In this document: positions 1 through 7,002 of the stretch, piece after piece
Layout: each line of letters starts with the position of its first letter
Position numbering within the stretch: the first letter of the stretch is position 1
Assembly: GCA_022865865.1 (NCBI GenBank)
Contig: JALHTN010000213.1
Coordinates: forward strand, 1-26,913
Reading direction: 5' to 3'
DNA length: 26,913 nt
From: Anaerolineales bacterium
GTDB lineage: Bacteria > Chloroflexota > Anaerolineae > Anaerolineales > UBA4823
Notes under the pieces: model-generated
The model's input: the letters and a program-made list of their open reading frames with translations, nothing else
What the model was told of the DNA's origin: nothing
Database searches by the model: none
Position numbers and translations under genes: made by a program

Positions 1-401
1 CTCAGAGAATCATCTGGATTGTTCACCAGATCGGCAGCCTGCCTCTCGGTTAGCCAGCTGCCAGTTTTCCTGCCGAGAACTTTCATTCCCTTGGTTCTCT
101 CAATCCTGGCTGCCGTGGTTTCATTGATGTACTCAAGATCAAGCAGCACCTCTGCCAGCAGCTTGATAGCAGATAGGGCTTGATTGGCAGACTGAGGGGA
201 TTTCCCAGCACTAATGAGCGAGGACAAGAACCCCTGAATCTCGGTCCTGGTGATCGGAGGTTGCCCCAGCTGGTTGTGGTAGTCCAGGAAGGATCTCAAC
301 CATCGCCGATAAGCCCGATAGGTGTGTTTATTCGTGACACCCATCAATGCAGCCTCGATCAGATCATCATAATTATTCGTCACAATCAAATCGCTGTTCA
401 T
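1..401 (-). CDS. Tyrosine recombinase, N-terminal part (runs off left edge)
   Basis: An open frame starts with ATG at 401-399 and stays open for 133 codons to base 1, so the C-terminal catalytic domain is outside the window. An AGGAGG Shine-Dalgarno lies just upstream, inside the last codons of the neighbouring recombinase gene, whose TAA stop is at 405-403; the two genes are one base apart and probably translationally coupled. The visible protein begins MNSDLIVTNNYDDLIEAAL, continues with a helical stretch containing THTYRAYRRW-like spacing (seen as HTYRAYRRWLRSFLDY), and reads like the SAM-like core-binding domain of phage-type integrases. No catalytic Arg, His or Tyr is reached. Assignment rests on that N-terminal pattern and on the tandem position after a clear recombinase. 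Confidence 0.7.
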   Translation of the reverse strand, partial: MNSDLIVTNNYDDLIEAALMGVTNKHTYRAYRRWLRSFLDYHNQLGQPPITRTEIQGFLSSLISAGKSPQSANQALSAIKLLAEVLLDLEYINETTAARIERTKGMKVLGRKTGSWLTERQAADLVNNPDDSL

Positions 402-402
402 A

Positions 403-1350
403 TTAGCCTCCTAATAATTCCTCAACAGGGGAACCTACCGCATGTGCATTCTTCAAATCGCTATCAGCCTGGGCGAGATAACGCCTCAGCACCTGGAGAT
501 CCGAATGCCCCATCAGCCTCTGGAGGGAGAAAATATCAACACCTCGCCGTAGGCAGGTGAGCGCACACAAACGCCTGAATCCATGAAGCTTCGGAACATC
601 AACGCCAACACTTTCAGCTCTCCTCCTGATCATGCTTCTGAGCCCCATGTACTTTAGACGCTCTCCATTACGTGATACCCAAAGGGCTGAACCATTATCG
701 ATTCTCGATTTCAGGTATGCTCGAATAGCTTTGCGGGAGGGCTTGCTGATATAAACTGTGCGAGGCTTTCTTCCCTTTCCATGCCTGATGAGGATGGACC
801 CTAACACAAGATCCAAATCATCTAGATCCATATCCAGCAACTCCTGGGCTCTGGCTCCTGTATCAAGAAGGGTGAGAATAATCGCCCGATCCCTATCTCC
901 AGTGAACTCTCCCCTCTTGCATATCGCCAGTATTCGCTTGATATCGCCAATGTCAGCCGGCTCAAGGGGCTCAATCCCTACCCTCGGCGCTTTCACCTTG
1001 CGTATGGGATTCTTCCAGCCCTCGGGTTCAACGTCATCTTCCCACCAGTTCAGGAATGTCCGTACCGCTCGATAGTGGGCGTGAATCCCACCTGGATTGT
1101 GCCCCCACTTATCCAGCGCAAGTAGATATTCTCTTATCGTTTGAGGGGTAATCTCGGTTACCTGGGTGATTAGCTGACTATCGCAGAACTTCAAGAACTT
1201 AGCCAGCTTTTCATTGTAAAAACCAATGGTGCCAGGACTCATTCCCTGCACCTTTCGGTCAACCATGAAACCTTCTAACCAGGTTTCCAGGTGATCTACC
1301 TCTGCAAACTTCGTCAGAGTCCGTTGGCTTTTTTCTTTGACAACCATCAT
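403..1350 (-). CDS. Tyrosine recombinase / integrase (XerC/D-like)
   Basis: This 315-residue protein is a site-specific DNA recombinase that cuts and rejoins DNA through a covalent 3'-phosphotyrosine. An N-terminal core-binding domain (about residues 20-115) is followed by a catalytic domain with the full signature: Arg167 in DTGARAQE, a beta-hairpin lysine candidate near 193-195, His256 and Arg259 in HGFRR, His282 in MGHSD and nucleophile Tyr291 in RRYL. The start at 1350 is supported by GGAGGAG four bases before ATGATG; the second ATG (1347) is an alternative. It is the first gene of a tandem pair with the next recombinase one base downstream. Its length is typical of XerC/D-like enzymes. 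A chromosomal dimer-resolution Xer is unlikely because of the tandem arrangement; a mobile-element recombinase is the better reading. Confidence 0.92.
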   Translation of the reverse strand: MMVVKEKSQRTLTKFAEVDHLETWLEGFMVDRKVQGMSPGTIGFYNEKLAKFLKFCDSQLITQVTEITPQTIREYLLALDKWGHNPGGIHAHYRAVRTFLNWWEDDVEPEGWKNPIRKVKAPRVGIEPLEPADIGDIKRILAICKRGEFTGDRDRAIILTLLDTGARAQELLDMDLDDLDLVLGSILIRHGKGRKPRTVYISKPSRKAIRAYLKSRIDNGSALWVSRNGERLKYMGLRSMIRRRAESVGVDVPKLHGFRRLCALTCLRRGVDIFSLQRLMGHSDLQVLRRYLAQADSDLKNAHAVGSPVEELLGG

Positions 1351-1395
1351 TTTCTCCTCCTGGTTGCCACCACCCTTGGGGGTTTACTTACTGTT

Positions 1396-1412
1396 GCCTG
1401 CGCTGCGCAGGC
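1396..1412. repeat. 17-nt perfect palindrome upstream of the recombinase pair
   Basis: GCCTGCGC at 1396-1403 is the exact reverse complement of GCGCAGGC at 1405-1412, with a single T between. It sits 46 bp upstream of the recombinase start and about 60 bp from the tRNA gene. It could be a recombinase-binding or core site, an operator for the recombinase operon, or the tip of an element end; the sequence alone does not decide. Confidence 0.6.
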
Positions 1413-1429
1413 ACTGTATTCCCACTAGT

Positions 1430-1459
1430 TTGACAGTTACCAAACTCCCATGATAGAAT
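1430..1459 (+). promoter_or_regulatory. Sigma-70-type promoter for tRNA-Gln
   Basis: A perfect -35 TTGACA (1430-1435) is separated by 18 bp from a -10 TAGAAT (1454-1459). Transcription would start near 1466, just ahead of the mature tRNA 5' end at 1474. Confidence 0.65.
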
Positions 1460-1473
1460 GCCTCCATACCCCT

Positions 1474-1544
1474 TGGGGGTTCGTCTAGCGGTAGGACAGC
1501 GGTCTCTGGAACCGTAAGCCGAGGTTCGAATCCTCGACCCCCAG
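1474..1544 (+). tRNA. tRNA-Gln (anticodon CTG)
   Basis: The seven-base acceptor stem TGGGGGT (1474-1480) pairs with ACCCCCA (1537-1543), with discriminator G1544. The anticodon stem 1499-1503 pairs with 1511-1515 around loop CTCTGGA, giving anticodon CTG at 1506-1508, which reads CAG (Gln). The T arm contains GAGG-TTCGAAT-CCTC. The 3' CCA is not encoded, since the sequence continues CAAATA. A good promoter lies upstream and a terminator 7 bases downstream, so it is a monocistronic tRNA gene. Confidence 0.93.
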
Positions 1545-1550
1545 CAAATA

Positions 1551-1579
1551 AAAGACTTCCAAATTAGAAGTCTTTTTTT
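1551..1579. terminator. Bidirectional rho-independent terminator
   Basis: AAAGACTTC (1551-1559) pairs with GAAGTCTTT (1567-1575) around a seven-base loop and is followed on the plus strand by a seven-T run (1573-1579). Read on the minus strand the hairpin is followed by TTTTATTT. It can therefore end both the tRNA transcript and the converging ZIP transporter gene that stops at 1600. Confidence 0.88.
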
Positions 1580-1599
1580 GATTAGTCAGCTAGAAAAAA

Positions 1600-2907
1600 T
1601 CAGAATTTGACCAGGTAGGCTGTCAGGTACATGATCGCTAAACCTGAAAAGAATCCTGCCAGATTTATCCAAGAGACCAGGGGAGTTCCTTCTCGTTCGG
1701 CAGAACTTCTCAGTAAACCAACCACCTCGACAATCACTTGCCAAATTGCCCCAACACCGATCCCCAAGAATATCGTTGCCAGTAGCGGAGAAAAGGCAAA
1801 ACCGCCGATCCAGGATCCAAGGATTGCCGGTGATCCAGCTAAGAGGACCAAACCGATAAAAACCCAAAGACTGGGAGTTTTCATATTTTGAGATCTCTCC
1901 GGATCCTGTGATCCTGATGACGATCCAGTCTGATCCGCATTAGATGTTTTTTTCTTCCCAGGTACTAATGGGGTAACAATCCCCACCCCCTCAGTGATAT
2001 TATGCAGCATGAAGCCGATCACCAGGAAAGAACCTAATGCTGCTTCACCAATTGAGAACGCCACTCCGATCGCCAGTCCTTCACCCAGGTTGTGCAAACC
2101 GATGCCTAATGCGATCATGGTAGCAACATAAACAGCATGACGTCCGGGATCGGAGCCAATTGATTTCTTCCTCTGCGAACCGATCGCCAACAGCAACAGC
2201 CATGTGAGCAATGCAGAGAACAAGATCAGTGGAATGCCCTGGAAAACTCCCGGGAGGTTTCCAGAAAGTTCGAGGGCTTCCAGAAAGGTATCCACCAACA
2301 GGAAGACTAATAAACCAACAGTCAAGGCCAGCAGTGCTCCCAACCATTTACGACCCATTAACTTCATCGCCGGGAAGAAGAGCATCCCCAATGCAACCGG
2401 TATGATCCCAACATAAACACCCAACAATCCATAAGCCAAGAATTCCTCGCTCCCCGCGCTTGGGGTAATGACTGCTACCGGTACTTCACCCGCGAATGTG
2501 ACTCCAGTGGAAGTGATTACCACGATCGCATGGGGTTCAGTTTCCACCCAAGGGTATGGAATTTCCATCGTGGCGCGACCAAGCCTCGGGATGGTATTGG
2601 TGGGAGTAATCTGGTAGGACCAATACGCATCATCAACCAGCACTTGTGAAACAGTGATTGGATCGGGTCCTCCATTAATCAGCGAGACTTTAAAACCCCC
2701 CTCTACCACGCGGATGTGTTCAATGGTTAAGTCTTCGATCGGCGGCAGATCTGCCGTGAACAGGGACAATGGATTTCCAAAAGCAAAAAGCGCCAGCATT
2801 AAGCCGATAGCTAGTAATGGGACCAGGATCCAAAACCAAAGTGGGATTTTCCGCCTGATTCTTGAACCATCAGTTGATTCGGTCAGTGTTTTACCTCCAG
2901 CGCTCAT
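1600..2907 (-). CDS. ZIP-family metal transporter with N-terminal extracytoplasmic domain
   Basis: This 435-residue membrane protein probably moves divalent metal (Zn, Fe or Mn) across the cytoplasmic membrane. One transmembrane helix (about 22-44) precedes a soluble stretch of about 100 residues (50-150) rich in beta-type alternation, then about seven further hydrophobic segments. The metal-binding helices carry HNLGEG (272-277) and HNITEG (302-307), the paired ZIP signatures; the usual Pro before EG is replaced by Gly or Thr. A low-complexity Lys/Ser/Gln loop (316-342) follows them. ZIP proteins are normally 250-300 residues, so the N-terminal domain is an addition. The start ATG overlaps the stop of the upstream multicopper oxidase by 4 bp (2904-2907), so the two are coupled and likely act together in metal handling. 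Substrate and direction cannot be read from the sequence. Confidence 0.82.
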   Translation of the reverse strand: MSAGGKTLTESTDGSRIRRKIPLWFWILVPLLAIGLMLALFAFGNPLSLFTADLPPIEDLTIEHIRVVEGGFKVSLINGGPDPITVSQVLVDDAYWSYQITPTNTIPRLGRATMEIPYPWVETEPHAIVVITSTGVTFAGEVPVAVITPSAGSEEFLAYGLLGVYVGIIPVALGMLFFPAMKLMGRKWLGALLALTVGLLVFLLVDTFLEALELSGNLPGVFQGIPLILFSALLTWLLLLAIGSQRKKSIGSDPGRHAVYVATMIALGIGLHNLGEGLAIGVAFSIGEAALGSFLVIGFMLHNITEGVGIVTPLVPGKKKTSNADQTGSSSGSQDPERSQNMKTPSLWVFIGLVLLAGSPAILGSWIGGFAFSPLLATIFLGIGVGAIWQVIVEVVGLLRSSAEREGTPLVSWINLAGFFSGLAIMYLTAYLVKF

Positions 2908-4040
2908 TCGACCACCTCAAAAAATCCCATCCAGCCCAGCTCTGCAAATTCACTTTGATGCGCATGGAACATGTAGCGTCCAGGTTCAAAATCCTTGAAT
3001 GAAAATTCGAGGATACCACGCTGAGCCTGACATTGCATGATGGTATCAACCATCTTTAGGGTAGGTTGGAGTGTGGTTCCGTGGTCGTAATAATCGAAGA
3101 AATTTGCGTGTATATGCATGGAATTGATGGGATCAAATTCAGTTATATTGATCAGGTAAAGACGCTGCGTCTGATCCCTACGGATTTTGATCGGATCTTT
3201 CATATAGGCAAATGCAATGCTGTTGGCCGCATAAACCTCATTGTCACCATCAAAATTGGTGTCAAATCCATTCATCATCATGACCATTTCATTGAAATCC
3301 TTAATTTCTGGGTATTGATGATTTCGCTGCCGAGCGATACTTTCATTTTCTCCTGGATGCCGCTCAGGATCAGGATCGATCACAAAAGCTCCATATAATC
3401 CCTTGTGAATGTGACGTTTGAGTGGATTTGCATGGCAGTGATAGAGGTGACACCCAAAGGGGAAGGCATCGAACTCGTAGATAGTCTCCTCTCCAGGCCT
3501 GATCTCTCCTGCTCCGACACCTGGCACCCCATCCATAGAAGCAGGATGGATTCCGTGAAAATGTATCGTATGGGGGTGACTTCCAGCGTTTACGAATTTA
3601 ATGCGGATCCGGTCGCCCTCCACACAGCGCAGGCTTGGTCCTGGAACACGCCCGTTATAAGTCCAGGCGGGGAAAAATATCCCAGGAGCAACTTCAATAT
3701 CCTTGTCAACTGCAGCAATGTGAAATTCCCGCAGGGTCTGACCATTTGGAAGCTGGCTGACCTGCCCATAATCCCACTCGTATAACAAGGTTAATGGGTC
3801 AAAACCATTTGCGCTGTGATCAACCTGCCCAACTGTTCCTGGGCTTCCGTGAGCATCATGTGCTTCATTTTGATTGACACGCTTCGGATCTAAAATTTGT
3901 TGGGCGGAGGCAGATCCATCAATTTTTGAAGAAATGTGATCCCTGGTTGCTAAACCAGAGATCACCAAACCGCTGCCCAGGGCGGTTTTAAGAAAATCCC
4001 TCCGGGATAACTTCATATTTTTTTGTTCGAATAACTTCAT
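2904..4040 (-). CDS. Tat-exported two-domain multicopper oxidase
   Basis: This 378-residue enzyme likely oxidises a metal or organic substrate with O2 outside the cytoplasmic membrane. The N-terminus has a twin-arginine signal (SRRDFLK, residues 12-18, then a hydrophobic stretch to about 32). Domain 1 has HFH (160-162) and HCH (Cys202) with His210/His212; domain 2 has HIH (309-311) and HAH (359-361). The four HxH pairs supply the type 2/3 trinuclear copper site. The type 1 copper Cys is only in domain 1; the C-terminal equivalent is Ala360. A three-domain laccase is about 500 residues, so this is the short two-domain form. I chose ATG 4040 because GAGAGGTGG lies at the right distance; a GTG at 4046 and an ATG at 4016 are alternatives. 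It is the first gene of an operon with the ZIP transporter. Presence of an O2-using enzyme beside an anaerobic pathway suggests oxidative or metal-stress defence. Confidence 0.85.
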   Translation of the reverse strand: MKLFEQKNMKLSRRDFLKTALGSGLVISGLATRDHISSKIDGSASAQQILDPKRVNQNEAHDAHGSPGTVGQVDHSANGFDPLTLLYEWDYGQVSQLPNGQTLREFHIAAVDKDIEVAPGIFFPAWTYNGRVPGPSLRCVEGDRIRIKFVNAGSHPHTIHFHGIHPASMDGVPGVGAGEIRPGEETIYEFDAFPFGCHLYHCHANPLKRHIHKGLYGAFVIDPDPERHPGENESIARQRNHQYPEIKDFNEMVMMMNGFDTNFDGDNEVYAANSIAFAYMKDPIKIRRDQTQRLYLINITEFDPINSMHIHANFFDYYDHGTTLQPTLKMVDTIMQCQAQRGILEFSFKDFEPGRYMFHAHQSEFAELGWMGFFEVVE

Positions 4041-4165
4041 AACCACCTCTCAATGGATAAATATCCATATATATAGAAAACTCTTATTGCTTCTAAAGTT
4101 CATTTTCAATTCAACCTGCAAAAAGAAAAGAGCGACAAAACAACATACTCAAAATAATAATTTAG

Positions 4166-4196
4166 ATTTGACTAAATTTATCAAATTTATTATATA
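4166..4196 (+). promoter_or_regulatory. Promoter with overlapping palindromic operator candidate
   Basis: TTGACT (4168-4173), a 17-bp spacer and TATATA (4191-4196) form a good sigma-70-like promoter pointing toward the CO dehydrogenase operon. The -35 lies inside a near-palindrome: ATTTGA (4166-4171) and TCAAAT (4181-4186) flank a TAAATTTA core, offset by one base. That layout fits a repressor site. The half-site distance does not match an FNR box. The 5' leader would be about 370 nt. Confidence 0.4.
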
Positions 4197-4397
4197 TGCC
4201 CCCCTCTTTTTCGTCAAGCGTTTTAGGTCAATATTACCTGTGACAAATATCCACGCTAATCGTGACAGGTGGTACTAAAAACAAAAATAAGGTCTATTTA
4301 TACTATACCTAGGGAATTTGGTTCAATTCGGACCTAAGACGTATTATTGGGAATGACTCCAAACTCCATCAATTTAATAAATAACTGTATGGGTAGA

Positions 4398-4430
4398 CTT
4401 GTTGGACAAACAAGGAGGCAAACTTAGATT
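4398..4430 (+). promoter_or_regulatory. Second promoter candidate for the CODH/ACS operon
   Basis: TTGGAC (4402-4407), a 17-bp spacer and TAGATT (4425-4430) form a plausible promoter whose leader would be about 135 nt. The inverted repeat CTTGTT (4398-4403) / AACAAG (4409-4414) covers the -35 box and could bind a regulator. Confidence 0.35.
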
Positions 4431-4572
4431 ACGTAGGCAATTTTCGTTGTTTGGATCTTCACCAAATGACTTCATTCTTTATCTCCAACTCATATGCACC
4501 CGTAGAAAAGTTTCGCAATTTCATTTCTCAAGCGTGCGCATGAGCACAAACCATTAATGTGGAAGGGAAAAC

Positions 4573-4968
4573 ATGGAAAAAAAATCTTTTGAACTTCCTG
4601 CGATGTATGCAGACCACCATGTCGTCGAAGTGAGACGGATCCTCCTGGAAATGCCTGGAGTGCAAGATGCTTATGCCAGCAGCGCATTTCAAGTTGCTGA
4701 TGTCACCTTTGATCCGAGCATGGTTAGTGAAGAAGAAATCGCTGGGAAACTGGCAGATGCTGGTTATCTCGGAGAATTCACAATCATCGCTGAATCTGGA
4801 AAACCGGCAACCTCGAAAAACGGTGATGAGACCTTCTTTCGCCATACAGAGGTCTATGAACAAACCAAAGGTACGATCGGCTTCGCACAAGAAGTGAGCT
4901 ATGTTGGACGCCCCTTGTGGCCTTGCCCAGGGCTCGGTGTCATTCAAACCTTGGAGGAGGAGAGCTAA
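4573..4968 (+). CDS. Small HMA-fold-like protein at head of CODH operon
   Basis: This 131-residue soluble protein has, at residues 14-58, the length and alternation of a heavy-metal-associated (ferredoxin-like) domain: VVEVRRILLEMPGV, then a beta pair ending VTFDPSMVSEEEIAGKLADAGY. The usual metal-binding CxxC loop is absent; the matching loop reads MYADHH, with a His pair instead. A tail of about 70 residues ends in RPLWPCPGLGVIQTLEEES and has one cysteine and no recognisable domain. GGAAGGG precedes the ATG. The stop is 3 bases before the CO dehydrogenase start, whose Shine-Dalgarno lies in this gene's end, so the two are coupled. A role in nickel delivery to CODH/ACS is tempting because no CooC ATPase is visible in this operon, but that is inference. 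I do not recognise a named family. Confidence 0.72.
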   Translation: MEKKSFELPAMYADHHVVEVRRILLEMPGVQDAYASSAFQVADVTFDPSMVSEEEIAGKLADAGYLGEFTIIAESGKPATSKNGDETFFRHTEVYEQTKGTIGFAQEVSYVGRPLWPCPGLGVIQTLEEES

Positions 4969-4971
4969 ACC

Positions 4972-6987
4972 ATGCCCAAGAATAAACGAACGGTAGAAGA
5001 GCAAAGCATCGATCCCGCCGCACAAGAGATGTTGATTCGAGCTGAAGAACTCGGTCTCAGCACCGCTTTCAGCCGGGCTGATGCATTAGCCCCCTGCAAT
5101 ATCGGTAGTACGGGTATGTGCTGCAAACTGTGTGGGATGGGACCTTGCCGGCTTACTAAAGAAGGACAAACTGGTATATGCGGTGCAACTATCGATACCA
5201 TCCAGGCCCGCAACCTGATCCGGGCCATCGCAGCTGGCGCTGCAGCCCACTCAGACCACGGACGGGATATGGCCTTCACACTTAAAGCCGTCGCCAACGG
5301 GGAAACTGAAGGCTATTACATTCGCGATGTCGCCAAGCTGCGCACTGTGGCGGCCCGGTATGACATCCCCATTGAAGGACGTGCCCCGGAAGAAATCGCC
5401 AACGATCTGGCTGACCTGTATATCTCCCAGTTCGGGCAGCAGAGAGGTGAGATCGTTCCAGTGATTAATGCTCCCGAGAAACGAAAAGAAATCTGGAGAG
5501 AACAGGGTGTGATCCCACGCGGGATAGACCGGGAAGTGGTCGAAGCCCTGCACCGGACGCATATCGGTGATGACCAGGACCCCGAGCATATCCTCAACCA
5601 CGCCGTACGCACCGCTTTGGCAGACGGTTGGGGCGGTAGCATGATCGCAACCGATGCAGCTGACATACTTTTCGGTACTCCAGCCCCTTTGCTCGGAGAA
5701 GCCAATTTAGGAGTCCTAAAAGATGATATGGTCAATGTTGTCGTCCATGGACACGAGCCGACATTAAGTGAAATGATCGTGACCGCATCTCAAGATCCAG
5801 AGATCATCGCATACGCTAAAGCAGCGGGTGCGGAAGGTATCAGTCTTTCCGGCATTTGCTGCACAGCCAATGAAATTCTCATGCGGCAGGGCATACCTGC
5901 TGCGGGCAATTTCCTGCACCAGGAGCTGGCGATCCTGACCGGATCTGTAGAAGCCATGGTGGTAGATGTGCAGTGCATCATGCAGGCTCTTGTAGATTTG
6001 GCCAGCAACTTCCACACCAAGATCATCACCACCTCCCCTAAGGTGAAAATCAAAGGGGCTACCCACATTGAATTCAACGAACGTGAGGCGCTGACGATCG
6101 CCAAGAATATCCTGCGGGTAGCGATCGACAATTACAGTAATCGTGGCAAGACCCAGATCCCTCAGGTAAAAGAAGACCTGATCCCTGGTTTCTCTCACGA
6201 ATATATTAACTACATGCTGGGTGGTACCTACCGCGCTTCCTTCCGACCCCTCAATGACGCTATCATGAGCGGGCGCATTCGCGGTGTGGCTGCAATCGTG
6301 GGCTGCAATAACCCACGCAGCTCCCAGGATTACCTGCATGTGAAAGTCACCCGTGAACTGCTAAAACAGGATGTCCTGGTCGTGGAGACCGGATGCGGAG
6401 CGATCGCCAGCGCCAAATTGGGCTTATTGCTGGGAGAAGCTGGATTGGACCAGGTTGGTCCAGGTTTGCGCGAAGTATGTGAAGCGATCGGAATCCCACC
6501 CGTATTGCACATGGGCTCTTGCGTCGATAATACCCGCATCCTGACCGTGCTTACACAGATGGTGGAAGAAGGCGGTCTGGGTGATGATATCGATCAGATT
6601 CCAGCGGTGGGTCTCGCACCTGAATGGATGAGCGAAAAAGCACTGGCCATCGGAACTTACTGTGTTGCCTCTGGTGTTTACGTCATCTTCGGTGGTTCCT
6701 CACCTGTCAGTGGAATGCCCGATCGAGTTGCTGATAGCGAAATCGTATCCCGCTACATCAGCGAAGGTTGGGAGAAGATTTACGGTGGGAAATTGGAGTT
6801 CATTGCTGATCCGGATGAGATGATCGCCAAGACTCTTGAACACATCGATAAAAAACGCGCCGCCCTGGGTCTGCCAGATTATGATGCGCAGCGCTTCGGC
6901 GAGAGCGGGGATACCCGCATGCTCGAAATTGAGCAGCTGCCGGTGGAAGAACGTGCCTCAGCCATTTACGGCGTAGCGGCCGATTAG
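4972..6987 (+). CDS. cooS: Anaerobic carbon monoxide dehydrogenase catalytic subunit
   Basis: This 671-residue enzyme interconverts CO2 and CO at a NiFeS C-cluster and, in the CODH/ACS complex, hands CO to acetyl-CoA synthase. The N-terminus holds Cys42 and Cys50 (D-cluster) and Cys51, 54, 59 and 70 (B-cluster), the spacing expected of the family. C-cluster candidates follow in order: His261 (VHGHEP), Cys296/297 (GICC), Cys335 (DVQC), Cys445 (GCNN), Cys475 (TGCGAIAS) and Cys517 (MGSCVDN). The length is normal. A GGAGGAGGAG ribosome site lies before ATG 4972. It is directly followed by acsB, so acsA is an equally valid name. No CooC maturation ATPase or CooF lies next to it. Confidence 0.97.
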   Translation: MPKNKRTVEEQSIDPAAQEMLIRAEELGLSTAFSRADALAPCNIGSTGMCCKLCGMGPCRLTKEGQTGICGATIDTIQARNLIRAIAAGAAAHSDHGRDMAFTLKAVANGETEGYYIRDVAKLRTVAARYDIPIEGRAPEEIANDLADLYISQFGQQRGEIVPVINAPEKRKEIWREQGVIPRGIDREVVEALHRTHIGDDQDPEHILNHAVRTALADGWGGSMIATDAADILFGTPAPLLGEANLGVLKDDMVNVVVHGHEPTLSEMIVTASQDPEIIAYAKAAGAEGISLSGICCTANEILMRQGIPAAGNFLHQELAILTGSVEAMVVDVQCIMQALVDLASNFHTKIITTSPKVKIKGATHIEFNEREALTIAKNILRVAIDNYSNRGKTQIPQVKEDLIPGFSHEYINYMLGGTYRASFRPLNDAIMSGRIRGVAAIVGCNNPRSSQDYLHVKVTRELLKQDVLVVETGCGAIASAKLGLLLGEAGLDQVGPGLREVCEAIGIPPVLHMGSCVDNTRILTVLTQMVEEGGLGDDIDQIPAVGLAPEWMSEKALAIGTYCVASGVYVIFGGSSPVSGMPDRVADSEIVSRYISEGWEKIYGGKLEFIADPDEMIAKTLEHIDKKRAALGLPDYDAQRFGESGDTRMLEIEQLPVEERASAIYGVAAD

Positions 6988-7002
6988 ATAGGAGGTTCAT
7001 TC

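Larger units (their letters stand above)
1373..1481. repeat. 12-bp direct repeat, second copy overlapping the tRNA 5' end
   Basis: CCCTTGGGGGTT occurs at 1373-1384 and again at 1470-1481, 97 bp apart. The second copy includes the first eight bases of the tRNA-Gln gene. The copies bracket the palindrome and the tRNA promoter. This may be an attachment-site duplication, but it is short. Confidence 0.4.
4047..4572. other. AT-rich divergent intergenic region
   Basis: About 525 bp separate the minus-strand metal operon from the plus-strand CODH operon. I see no convincing gene: a 63-codon open frame at 4087-4278 has no ribosome-binding site and low-complexity composition. It contains two candidate plus-strand promoters (4168-4196 and 4402-4430), a TTTGA/TCAAA palindrome, and widely spaced inverted arms ACCTGTGAC (4236-4244) and GTGACAGGT (4262-4270), which match at 8 of 9 positions. 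I recognised no cobalamin or other riboswitch. Confidence 0.55.

Noticed and set aside
4167..4185. FNR or CRP box
   Set aside because: The half-sites are spaced unlike TTGAT-N4-ATCAA or TGTGA-N6-TCACA; a palindrome is present but not of those families.
4087..4278. Small 63-codon plus-strand open frame in the divergent region
   Set aside because: Lys/Asn/Thr-rich low-complexity product, no ribosome site, and it covers promoter-like elements.
4437..4572. Cobalamin or other riboswitch in the 5' leader of the corrinoid-related operon
   Set aside because: No B12-box-like conserved core or expected pairing was recognised by eye.
4528..5025. 165-codon minus-strand frame across the HMA-like gene and cooS start
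   Set aside because: It is the antisense of two convincing plus-strand genes and shows no domain or ribosome site.
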